Shown here: positions 1 through 5,734 of the stretch, piece by piece
Numbering within the stretch: position 1 is the stretch's first letter
Layout: each line of letters starts with the position of its first letter
Source: CAZJGF01 sp964545665
GTDB taxonomy: Bacteria > Chloroflexota > Dehalococcoidia > GIF9 > AB-539-J10
DNA length: 5,783 nucleotides
Direction of reading: 5' to 3'
Assembly (NCBI GenBank): GCA_964545665.1
Contig: CAZJGF010000095.1
Coordinates: forward strand, 1-5,783
The notes under the pieces: model-generated
Databases searched by the model: none
What the model was told of the DNA's origin: nothing
Seen by the model: the letters and a program-made list of their open reading frames with translations, nothing else
Program-made: the position numbers and the translations under genes

Positions 1-194
1 AGGCCACGGCTATCTTAAACGTGCTTGGCTACAACGCAGTCAACCTGCATTGGGGCATGACTTCTTGGACGAAGGACACGGATGTTGCCCCCGGTGGGTT
101 CAATCCGGACACGAGCCTGGATTACCCGTTCGAAACCGGTGCCGGCGAAGAGGTACCGGTAGCACCTAGTGATGGTGGGGGGGCGTGTGGTTAA
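1..194 (+). CDS. Rhodanese-like domain protein, C-terminal fragment
   Basis: The 5' end lies outside the window; the open frame uses codons beginning at base 3 and ends with TAA at 192-194. About 63 residues are visible. They begin with an alanine/isoleucine-rich helix (ATAILNVLGYNAVNLHWGM) and continue with TSW, which matches the end of a rhodanese fold, where a helix is followed by a strand and a G-G/W-M-x-x-W motif. The catalytic cysteine loop would be upstream and cannot be checked, so sulfurtransferase activity is not shown. After the domain comes a low-complexity tail rich in Gly, Pro, Asp and Glu that ends in GGGACG, with a cysteine as the second-to-last residue. Family known role: binding or transfer of sulfane sulfur. 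Location in the cell is unknown because the N-terminus is missing. No convincing terminator follows. I am sure of the reading frame and moderately sure of the family. Confidence 0.75.
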   Translation, partial: ATAILNVLGYNAVNLHWGMTSWTKDTDVAPGGFNPDTSLDYPFETGAGEEVPVAPSDGGGACG

Positions 195-225
195 GAAAAT
201 CCTGAATCCGTGAAGTGCACAAATA

Positions 226-289
226 GTGTGTAATACAAATTCTATCTGAAGAATGCTACACTTGAAGGTAATAAGGACTTGTTACACAC
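226..289. repeat. Inverted repeat GTGTGTAA / TTACACAC flanking a possible promoter
   Basis: GTGTGTAA at 226-233 is the exact reverse complement of TTACACAC at 282-289, separated by 48 bases. The match extends inward by a T/G and an A/T pair. The right arm also contains TGT-TAC-ACA, a small palindrome. The arms flank a possible extended -10 element, so they look more like paired protein-binding half sites than an RNA stem, since a transcript starting between them would lack the left arm. No regulator can be named. Confidence 0.35.
234..262 (+). promoter_or_regulatory. Possible extended -10 promoter
   Basis: TGCTACACT at 254-262 fits an extended -10 element (TGN then TACACT, 4 of 6 matches to TATAAT). 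A poor -35 candidate, TACAAA at 234-239, lies 17 bases upstream. It would start transcription near 269 and lead into the strong ribosome binding site at 298-306. The weak -35 keeps confidence low. Confidence 0.25.
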
Positions 290-308
290 ATTCACCCGGG
301 AGGTGAAA

Positions 309-398
309 ATGCGTTTTCAGATAGTGCAGGGTATTGACATCTTAGCCCTTTCTCTAACCCTTTGTCAGCATGAAAGAATATACAAGATGAAATGTTGA
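309..398 (+). CDS. Possible 29-residue small ORF with strong Shine-Dalgarno
   Basis: ATG at 309 is preceded by GGGAGGTGA at 298-306, close to a perfect complement of the 16S rRNA tail, though spacing to the ATG is short. The frame encodes 29 residues, starting MRFQIVQGIDILALSLTLC and ending at TGA 396-398. The middle (residues 9-19) is hydrophobic and might span or sit on a membrane, but is short for a full transmembrane helix. It sits behind a possible weak promoter and an inverted repeat, and no coding sequence follows before clpC. It may be a small protein, a leader peptide, or the start of a decayed gene. I do not recognise it. Only the ribosome binding site argues for translation. Confidence 0.22.
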   Translation: MRFQIVQGIDILALSLTLCQHERIYKMKC

Positions 399-695
399 TT
401 TAGTCGTGTATAGGCAATTAGGATTCACTGACTACATACAATCATTCGTGAAATTCTCATTGATGGTTACTCCAAGTTCTGAGGGTTGCCGCAAAACCTA
501 GCGTTCTGCTGATGTGGGAAATTTCCTTCTTGGCTTTGGATGTTGTGGAATCATCCAGTAGCTTTGGTTTTTCTTCTTTCTCTTCCCCTGACCGAAGGCC
601 CATCATCCCGCTTACGTAATTTAAGAGGAGTCTTAACCCCCGTGTCAAGGGGTAACACTTTTTGGGTGGGGGATGGCCTACCGCACCCAGGCTGT
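399..695. other. Intergenic region upstream of clpC, no supported gene
   Basis: This stretch has no ORF I can support. It contains a 10-bp perfect palindrome GGAAATTTCC at 517-526, a 22-base pure pyrimidine run at 568-589, and a short hairpin (ACCCC 636-640 with GGGGT 649-653). None has the stem-then-T-run form of an intrinsic terminator. I looked for a CIRCE inverted repeat (HrcA site) and a CtsR heptad repeat, the usual clp operators in Gram-positive bacteria, and saw neither here nor next to the clpC promoter. Confidence 0.5.
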
Positions 696-725
696 TTGAC
701 TGTAGGGAGTGGCATAATCTATAAT
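696..725 (+). promoter_or_regulatory. Sigma-70-type promoter for the clpC operon
   Basis: TTGACT at 696-701 (5 of 6 to consensus) and TATAAT at 720-725 (6 of 6) are separated by 18 bases. Transcription would start near 732, leaving a leader of about 32-38 bases before clpC. This is the best promoter in the window. No CIRCE or CtsR box overlaps it, so the sequence gives no sign of the classic heat-shock repression of clpC. Confidence 0.7.
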
Positions 726-763
726 TGGCTCACAGTTGAGGAGCAGGCGGTTGACTTGGAGAA

Positions 764-3223
764 ATGAGTATGAGTGCTGGATTCGAAAGATTCTCTGAAG
801 GGGCGCGCAGGATATTAACTCGAGCTCAAGAGGAGGCTAAGCGTCTAGGTCATGGCCATATTGACACTGAGCACATATTGCTGGGTATAGTGGCTGATGA
901 ATCAGGGGTAGCAGCCAAGGTTCTAGTTAATCTGGGAGTTCCGCTAAACAAGGTACAAGCGGCGGTAGAGTTTGTGGTTGGGAAGGGTGGGAGGCAGACT
1001 ATTGGTGATATTAACCTAGCACCTGGGGCCAAAAAATCTATTGAACTTGCTGTGGATGAAGCGCGTCGTCTCAATTCCAGCTATATAGGTAGTGAACATC
1101 TGCTGCTTGGATTACTAAGTGGAAAAGAGGGAGTAGCTTGCAGCGTGTTAGAGAGTTTCGGTATTACCTTGGAGCGGGCACGGGACGAAGTTAGTCGAGT
1201 TATGAGACACGAGGCAATGCACGCGCGCACTGCTCGCAGTTCTACCCGCACACCGACCTTGGACCAGCTAGGAACAGATCTAACTGCCTTAGCCCGGGCG
1301 GACAAGCTTGACCCTATTATTGGGCGCATGAAGGAAATTGAGAGAGTAATTCAGATACTAAGCCGTCGCACTAAGAATAATCCAGCGCTTATAGGTGAGC
1401 CAGGTGTTGGCAAAACAGCTATTGTTGAAGGGTTAGCTCAGCGGATAGCAGCCGGAGAGACCCCTGAGGTATTGCAAGGGAAGAGGGTAGTTGCCCTGGA
1501 TATAGGTGCCTTGGTGGCAGGAACAAAGTATCGGGGTGAATTTGAAGAGAGGCTGAAAAGGGTGATTGAAGAGGAAAAAGCCGCCGGGAATTGCATCCTA
1601 TTTATAGATGAGATGCAGACTATCGTAGGCGCTGGGGCAGCTGAAGGTGCTGTTGATGCTGCCAATATGTTGAAGCCCTCACTTTCACGCGGTGAGCTAC
1701 AGTGTATCGGTGCCACTACCTTAAACGATTACCGTAAATATGTGGAGAAAGATCCTGCTTTGGAACGTAGATTTCAGACTGTCTTGGTGGCTGAGCCTAG
1801 TGTGGAAGAAACCTTGGATATCTTGCGTGGTATCAAGCAGAGATATGAAGAATTTCACCGCTTGGTCATAAGCGATGAAGCGTTGCAGACAGCAGCTTCT
1901 TTGGCGGCCAGATATATACCTGACCGTTTCTTGCCTGACAAAGCTATTGATTTGGTAGATGAAGCAAGTTCACGAGTGCGCATAAGGCGGGGCAGCGCAC
2001 CTATTGGCTTGGCTGAAGCAAGACGAGCTTTAGAGAGTGTGCGTAAGGAGAAGGAGACAGCTATTGCATCTCAGCAGTATGAATACTCCAGTGAGTTGCG
2101 TGAGCGGGAGCTTCAGCTAGTGGAGAAAGTTGGGGTGATGGAGAAGGAGTGGCAGGTGAAGCAGGAGGAAGGCAAACCCACGGTTACGGAGGATGATATT
2201 GCTGAAGTAGCTGCCATGTGGACAGGAATACCAGTGGTGAGATTGACTACTGATGAGACCAGTCGCCTGATTCAGATGGAAGAGGCGTTGCACCGCCGAA
2301 TCATTGGTCAGGATGAGGCTATTAATACCGTGGCTAAAGCTGTGCGGCGGGCCCGTGCTGGTTTGAAGGACCCGCGACGTCCCATCGGCGTCTTTATATT
2401 CTTAGGCCCTACTGGAGTGGGTAAGACGGAGCTAGTGAGAGCCTTAGCAGAGTTTATGTTTGGCAGTGAAGATGCATTGATCAGGCTCGATATGTCGGAG
2501 TTTATGGAGCGGCACACTGTAGCTCGTTTAGTCGGAGCACCACCGGGCTACGTTGGCTATGAGGAAGGTGGCCAGCTTACTGAGGCGGTAAGGAGAAAGT
2601 CCTATTCCTGTATTCTGCTAGATGAGATCGAGAAGGCGCATTACGACGTATTCAATATGTTACTGCAGATTTTCGATGATGGTCATCTAACTGATGCCAA
2701 GGGACGCCGTGTTGACTTTCGCAATAGCATTATTGTCATGACCAGCAACATTGGCGCTGAACTTATCAGGCGTGATATGAACATTGGTTTCGCTACTCAT
2801 ATTGACAGTGCGGAAAAGCAACAAATGGAATATGAAAAAATGAAAGAGAAGGTGCTTGGGGAAACGAAGAAAACCTTCCGCCCCGAGTTTCTCAATCGTA
2901 TCGACGCTACGGTTGTGTTTCACGCATTGACTAAAGAGCACATCCGCAGCATCGTTGACTTGATGCTTAAGCAGGTTGCCGCATCGCTTAAGGAGAAGGA
3001 TATCACTCTGGAGGTCACTGATGCAGCTAAGGATTTCTTAGGCAGTAAGGGCTATGACCCTGTTTTTGGGGCGCGCCCTCTGCGCCGTGCCATCCAGAAT
3101 TTGGTTGAAGATCAGCTCTCCGAGGCTTTGCTGCGAGCTGAGTTCCGACCTGGAGATACTGTGGAGGTGGACTGTGATGGGGAGAATATTGTAATGCGAC
3201 CACTGGTCAAGGAGGTTCTATAG
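764..3223 (+). CDS. clpC: ATP-dependent Clp protease ATP-binding subunit ClpC
   Basis: ClpC is a cytoplasmic hexameric AAA+ unfoldase that threads substrates into the ClpP peptidase. At 819 residues it is full length. Order of parts: two Clp_N repeats (about 7-145); D1 AAA+ module with Walker A G211-T218 (K217), pore loop KYRG 255-258, Walker B ending D282-E283, and arginines R335/R336; a short coiled middle domain (about 410-470) of ClpC rather than ClpB length; D2 module with Walker A 548-555 (K554), pore loop GYVGY 595-599, Walker B D620-E621, R712, and sensor-2 R771 in GARPLRR. IGF at 674-676 matches the [LIV]-G-F loop that docks on ClpP, supporting a protease partner. The residues after the D1 Walker B are MQT where LHT or IHT is usual. 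Start choice: GGAG at 758-761 is only 2 nt from ATG 764 but 8 nt from the in-frame ATG 770, so 770 may be the true start. No ctsR, mcsA or mcsB is adjacent. Confidence 0.97.
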   Translation: MSMSAGFERFSEGARRILTRAQEEAKRLGHGHIDTEHILLGIVADESGVAAKVLVNLGVPLNKVQAAVEFVVGKGGRQTIGDINLAPGAKKSIELAVDEARRLNSSYIGSEHLLLGLLSGKEGVACSVLESFGITLERARDEVSRVMRHEAMHARTARSSTRTPTLDQLGTDLTALARADKLDPIIGRMKEIERVIQILSRRTKNNPALIGEPGVGKTAIVEGLAQRIAAGETPEVLQGKRVVALDIGALVAGTKYRGEFEERLKRVIEEEKAAGNCILFIDEMQTIVGAGAAEGAVDAANMLKPSLSRGELQCIGATTLNDYRKYVEKDPALERRFQTVLVAEPSVEETLDILRGIKQRYEEFHRLVISDEALQTAASLAARYIPDRFLPDKAIDLVDEASSRVRIRRGSAPIGLAEARRALESVRKEKETAIASQQYEYSSELRERELQLVEKVGVMEKEWQVKQEEGKPTVTEDDIAEVAAMWTGIPVVRLTTDETSRLIQMEEALHRRIIGQDEAINTVAKAVRRARAGLKDPRRPIGVFIFLGPTGVGKTELVRALAEFMFGSEDALIRLDMSEFMERHTVARLVGAPPGYVGYEEGGQLTEAVRRKSYSCILLDEIEKAHYDVFNMLLQIFDDGHLTDAKGRRVDFRNSIIVMTSNIGAELIRRDMNIGFATHIDSAEKQQMEYEKMKEKVLGETKKTFRPEFLNRIDATVVFHALTKEHIRSIVDLMLKQVAASLKEKDITLEVTDAAKDFLGSKGYDPVFGARPLRRAIQNLVEDQLSEALLRAEFRPGDTVEVDCDGENIVMRPLVKEVL
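3209..3216 (+). promoter_or_regulatory. Perfect Shine-Dalgarno of the biotinyl-domain gene, inside clpC
   Basis: AAGGAGGT lies within the last codons of clpC and 9 bases before ATG 3226. It is an optimal ribosome binding site. With clpC ending at 3223, it suggests high and coupled translation of the small biotin carrier. Confidence 0.75.
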
Positions 3224-3225
3224 AA

Positions 3226-3447
3226 ATGGCACAAGAGATAATTGAAGCGCCGTTACCCGGCAGAGTATTGCAGGTCAATGTCACTGTGGGCAATACTGTT
3301 GAGGAAGGCGGAGTAATTTGCACTATAGAAGCCATGAAAATGGAAAATCCGATATTGTCTCCAGTAAAGGGCTCAACCATAGAGGTGGCAGTCTCGGTTG
3401 GTCAAACTGTTAAGGTTGGTGACAAGCTAGCCGTTATTGAGTACTGA
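3226..3447 (+). CDS. Free-standing biotin carboxyl carrier (biotinyl) domain, 73 aa
   Basis: The whole protein is one biotinyl/lipoyl fold. EAMKMEN at residues 35-41 is the classic biotinylation motif; the acceptor is K38, flanked by Met on both sides, which indicates biotin rather than lipoate. A PLPGRV segment near residue 10 and VGDKLAVIEY at the end fit the two halves of the beta barrel. In known enzymes this domain carries CO2 as carboxybiotin between a biotin carboxylase and a carboxyltransferase or decarboxylase. The usual BCCP is about twice as long, with an Ala/Pro-rich N-terminal linker that is absent here. No carboxylase subunit or biotin ligase is in view. The gene starts 2 nt after clpC with a perfect Shine-Dalgarno, so it is surely co-transcribed with clpC and probably translationally coupled. 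Its partner enzyme must be encoded elsewhere. The domain call is firm; the enzyme it serves is unknown. Confidence 0.92.
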   Translation: MAQEIIEAPLPGRVLQVNVTVGNTVEEGGVICTIEAMKMENPILSPVKGSTIEVAVSVGQTVKVGDKLAVIEY

Positions 3448-3465
3448 GTATTTTAGACTACTGGT

Positions 3466-4887
3466 TTGAAACCTAATAGCTGGGATAAAGCCAAAGTCAA
3501 GCAAGTCTTCATTTGTCAGCAATGTGGTAAGGAAAGCGCTAAATGGCTAGGGCGATGTCCCGATTGTGGCTCGTGGAATAGCTTTGCGGAGACTACAGTC
3601 AGCTTATCTGCTACTCCTCGGGATCACCTTTATTTTACCGAAAACAAACCCACAGAGCTTTCTCAAGTAGAAGGAGGCTTTTTCCCTCGCCTTCACCTGG
3701 GTTTTGGGGAATTAGACCGCGTCCTTGGTGGTGGTTTAGTGCCCGGCTCGTTAGTGCTCATCGGCGGAGAACCAGGGATAGGCAAATCCACCCTTTTACT
3801 TCAAGTTTCAGCAATGGTGGCCAAGAGCAACAAACCCGTAGCCTATGTTTCTGGAGAGGAGTCGGTTAACCAGGTCAAGCTTAGGGCTGAGCGACTGAAC
3901 GTGAGTGGCAAAGGGCTTTTTATTCTTTCCGAAACTAATGTATCCGCAGTCGTGCAGTATTTGCAGGAACTCTCACCGAGTCTGGTCGTTGTTGATTCCA
4001 TTCAAACCATGTATCTGGAAGGCGTATCGGGGATGCCAGGTAACCTGGCCCAAATACGCGAATGTACACAACGGCTAATGCATTGGGTGAAGCAAAATAA
4101 CGTGCCTGTATTTATCGCCGGGCATGTAACCAAAGATGGCTCGATTGCTGGTCCTGGAGCATTGGAGCACATCGTTGATGTAGTGCTGTATCTAGAAGGC
4201 GAACCATTTGGTAGCTATCGAGTGTTGCGAGGGGTGAAAAACCGTTTTGGCTCGACTAACGAGGTAGGCATCTTTGAGATGGGTCAGGGGGGGCTGATCG
4301 AGGTGGAAAATCCGTCTCAAGTTTTCTTATCACAGCATAATGATGCCGCTATTGGCTCAATTGTGGTGCCGACTCTTGAGGGTAGTCGCCCTTTGCTGGT
4401 GGAAATTCAGGCCCTGACCACACCCGCCGCCTTCGGTCCGCCAAGGCGCATCGCTAATGGCATTGATTTTAATCGGCTGCTGTTAATTAGTGCTGTGCTT
4501 ACTAAGCGCGCCAGGCTGAAGCTTTCCAACCAGGATATAATAGTCAACGTTACTGGTGGATTGAAGGTCAGTGAACCTGCAGTTGATTTGGGGATTGCCT
4601 CAGCCATTACCTCCAGCTTTTACGATAGCAAACCGCTTCCAGGGTTGGTAGTTTTGGGAGAGCTAGGCCTAAATGGAGAACTCAGGGTGGTGCCGCAGGT
4701 GGAGAGGCGAATTGCTGAAGCCATTAGATTAGGTTTCAAATCTTGTCTCCTGCCTAGAGCTCCATCACAGCTTTCTGTTGACCATGCTGCTATTCAACTA
4801 ATTGAGGCTAGCTCTGTGGCTGAAGCCCTGAGGCTAGGACTTAGCAGGCGAGGACACAGTTCCTCCCCCTTGATGGGAGAGGATTAA
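3466..4887 (+). CDS. radA: DNA repair protein RadA (Sms)
   Basis: RadA is a RecA-related, hexameric branch-migration helicase that acts in homologous recombination and fork repair. The 473-residue product has every hallmark: an N-terminal zinc finger (C17-x2-C20 and C31-x2-C34, with KWLGRCP), Walker A GEPGIGKS at 101-108 (K107), Walker B LVVVD at 173-177, the RadA signature KNRFG at 258-262, and a C-terminal Lon-protease-like domain (about 300-455). The start is TTG 3466, because an in-frame TAG at 3454-3456 closes the frame upstream and no ATG or GTG occurs before the zinc finger. No good Shine-Dalgarno precedes it, so it may rely on translation from the biotinyl gene ending 18 nt earlier. 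Length is slightly above the usual 450-460; the last ten or so residues (HSSSPLMGED) look derived from a dispersed repeat rather than from the RadA family. Confidence 0.96.
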   Translation: MKPNSWDKAKVKQVFICQQCGKESAKWLGRCPDCGSWNSFAETTVSLSATPRDHLYFTENKPTELSQVEGGFFPRLHLGFGELDRVLGGGLVPGSLVLIGGEPGIGKSTLLLQVSAMVAKSNKPVAYVSGEESVNQVKLRAERLNVSGKGLFILSETNVSAVVQYLQELSPSLVVVDSIQTMYLEGVSGMPGNLAQIRECTQRLMHWVKQNNVPVFIAGHVTKDGSIAGPGALEHIVDVVLYLEGEPFGSYRVLRGVKNRFGSTNEVGIFEMGQGGLIEVENPSQVFLSQHNDAAIGSIVVPTLEGSRPLLVEIQALTTPAAFGPPRRIANGIDFNRLLLISAVLTKRARLKLSNQDIIVNVTGGLKVSEPAVDLGIASAITSSFYDSKPLPGLVVLGELGLNGELRVVPQVERRIAEAIRLGFKSCLLPRAPSQLSVDHAAIQLIEASSVAEALRLGLSRRGHSSSPLMGED

Positions 4888-4897
4888 GGTGAGGGTA
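4861..4897 (+). repeat. Dispersed palindromic repeat forming the radA stop and the ispD ribosome binding site
   Basis: CCTCCCCC at 4862-4869 pairs with GGGAGAGG at 4875-4882 (one C/A mismatch) around a TTGAT loop, followed by ATTAAGGTGAGGGT. From memory, elements of this form (CCCTCTCCC, loop, GGGAGAGG, then AGGGTGAGGG) are repeated between genes in many bacterial genomes. Here it encodes the tail of RadA, contains its TAA (4885-4887), and provides AAGGTGAG (4886-4893), spaced 9 nt from ispD ATG 4903. There is no T run, so it does not look like an intrinsic terminator. Repeat status cannot be proven from a single copy. Confidence 0.6.
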
Positions 4898-4902
4898 ACG
4901 AA

Positions 4903-5598
4903 ATGTCATTGCGAGCGCAGCGAAGCAATCTCAGACTAGGCGCCATTATAGCTGCCGCTGGTAGCAGTGAGCGGATGGGCGACGTGGACAAAATCTTTAT
5001 GTCCCTCAGGGGCAAACCTCTATTGGCCTGGTCGGTAGATACTTGCCAGGGATGTGATTTGGTTCAGCAAATAGTCATCGTCTTGAGTAGTGCTAATCTG
5101 AAGCTGGGGCAGAAGTTGGCCGAAGAGAGAGCTTGGTCTAAGGCTGCTGTATGTCTTGGCGGTGCACAGCGACAGGACTCGGTGAAGGAAGGGATACGGC
5201 GACTAAAGGACTGCGAATGGGTTATGGTGCATGACGGAGCTCGCCCTTTTTTGACTTGCGAGTTGATCCAGCGGGGTATAGAGGCGGCTATGGAGACTGG
5301 CGCTGCTGTAGCCGCGGTGCCGGTGAATGATACCATTAAGCTTGCCGACGACACTGGAGTAGTTGTAAGGACGCTTCAGCGAAACGAGCTATGGGCAACG
5401 CAAACCCCACAAATATTTCGCTCTGACATAATAACTAGGGCCTATCAAGAGCTTAGAACTGAAGTCACCGATGATGCTACAGCAGTGGAGCGTTTAGGCT
5501 ACAGGGTGAGACTTTACATGGGTGCTCACAATAACATAAAGGTGACCACGCTTGAGGATTTAGCATTAGCGCAGATTGTCGCCCAGAACATGCTCTGA
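4903..5598 (+). CDS. ispD: 2-C-methyl-D-erythritol 4-phosphate cytidylyltransferase (IspD)
   Basis: IspD joins CTP and methylerythritol 4-phosphate to give CDP-methylerythritol, the third step of the MEP isoprenoid pathway, in the cytoplasm. Family motifs: the CTP-binding loop AIIAAAGSSERMG at 14-26 with R24 and K30, GGAQRQDSV 86-94, VHDGARP 109-115, DTIK then LWATQTPQIF in the middle, TDDATAVE 189-196, and NIKVT 211-215 with K213. At 231 residues it is normal in length. The first ten residues (MSLRAQRSNL) are not family sequence but come from a dispersed repeat. The only in-frame start codons between the radA stop and the CTP loop are ATG 4903 and TTG 4909, both at or in the repeat, so translation must begin there. 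The Shine-Dalgarno AAGGTGAG overlaps the radA stop. ispF, often adjacent or fused, is not here. Function is secure; the N-terminus is unusual. Confidence 0.95.
   Translation: MSLRAQRSNLRLGAIIAAAGSSERMGDVDKIFMSLRGKPLLAWSVDTCQGCDLVQQIVIVLSSANLKLGQKLAEERAWSKAAVCLGGAQRQDSVKEGIRRLKDCEWVMVHDGARPFLTCELIQRGIEAAMETGAAVAAVPVNDTIKLADDTGVVVRTLQRNELWATQTPQIFRSDIITRAYQELRTEVTDDATAVERLGYRVRLYMGAHNNIKVTTLEDLALAQIVAQNML
4905..4932 (+). repeat. Dispersed palindromic repeat encoding SLRAQRSNL, fused to the start of ispD
   Basis: The 28 bases begin GTCATTGCGAGCGCAGCG and end GAAGCAATCTC; arms ATTGC (4908-4912) and GCAAT (4925-4929) are exact inverted copies. This is the well-known form of an intergenic repeat found in unrelated bacteria, which when translated in this frame yields SLRAQRSNL-type peptides. 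Here it overlaps the ispD start codon by one base and encodes residues 2-10 of the protein. Recognition is from memory; only one copy is visible in this window. Confidence 0.72.
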
Positions 5599-5680
5599 AC
5601 CTTCAGCCTGTGCTGTCAAGAAGCGAGATTTGACAGATTAGCGCAGTGCGCAATGGGAGGGGTAAGTTCTTGTCCTATTG
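5599..5680 (+). other. Structured intergenic segment after ispD (three inverted repeats)
   Basis: CTGTCAA 5613-5619 pairs exactly with TTGACAG 5630-5636 across a 10-base loop. GCGCA-G-TGCGC at 5641-5651 is an 11-base palindrome. CAATGGGA 5651-5658 pairs with TCCTATTG 5673-5680 with one G/T pair. No U-rich run follows any stem, so an intrinsic terminator is not clear. The segment could end the operon by another route or shape the degV leader region. Confidence 0.4.
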
Positions 5681-5706
5681 CCCCCTTAGTAACAAATGCA
5701 TAAAAT
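5678..5706 (+). promoter_or_regulatory. Probable promoter for the DegV-family gene
   Basis: TTGCCC at 5678-5683 (4 of 6) and TAAAAT at 5701-5706 (5 of 6 to TATAAT) are 17 bases apart, with a TG at 5697-5698 near an extended -10 position. Transcription would start near 5713, leaving about 22 bases before ATG 5735. This suggests that degV has its own transcript rather than depending only on readthrough from ispD. Confidence 0.5.
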
Positions 5707-5734
5707 ACAGCTTCGAATGGTGGGGCAAGAAGTC

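Noticed and set aside
517..589. GGAAATTTCC palindrome followed by a pyrimidine-rich run, considered as an intrinsic terminator
   Set aside because: The palindrome has no loop, lies about 40 bases from the pyrimidine run, and that run is interrupted by many C residues.
457..648. 63-codon - strand ORF with a charged middle (GEEKEEKPK)
   Set aside because: It begins with TTG and has no Shine-Dalgarno; the Lys/Glu run comes from the pyrimidine tract at 568-589 read on the other strand. A TTGACA lies near its start, but this is weak support alone.
540..767. 75-codon + strand ORF whose TGA overlaps the clpC ATG; a 41-codon version could start at GTG 642 after AAGAGGAG
   Set aside because: Its 3' third contains the TTGACT/TATAAT promoter of clpC, the residues resemble no family I know, and the composition looks non-coding. 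The ATGA overlap is probably chance.
1590..1620. Loss of function in ClpC D1 because of the altered DEMQT after Walker B
   Set aside because: The catalytic D282 and E283 are intact; only the following LH-type residues differ, which may be normal lineage variation.
3226..3447. Lipoyl rather than biotinyl domain
   Set aside because: The modified lysine lies in AMKM, the standard biotin motif; lipoyl domains usually have D-K-A or similar around the lysine.
4861..4882. CCTCCCCC/GGGAGAGG stem as a transcription terminator after radA
   Set aside because: No U run follows, the stem is inside the radA coding frame, and ispD begins 15 nt after the radA stop.
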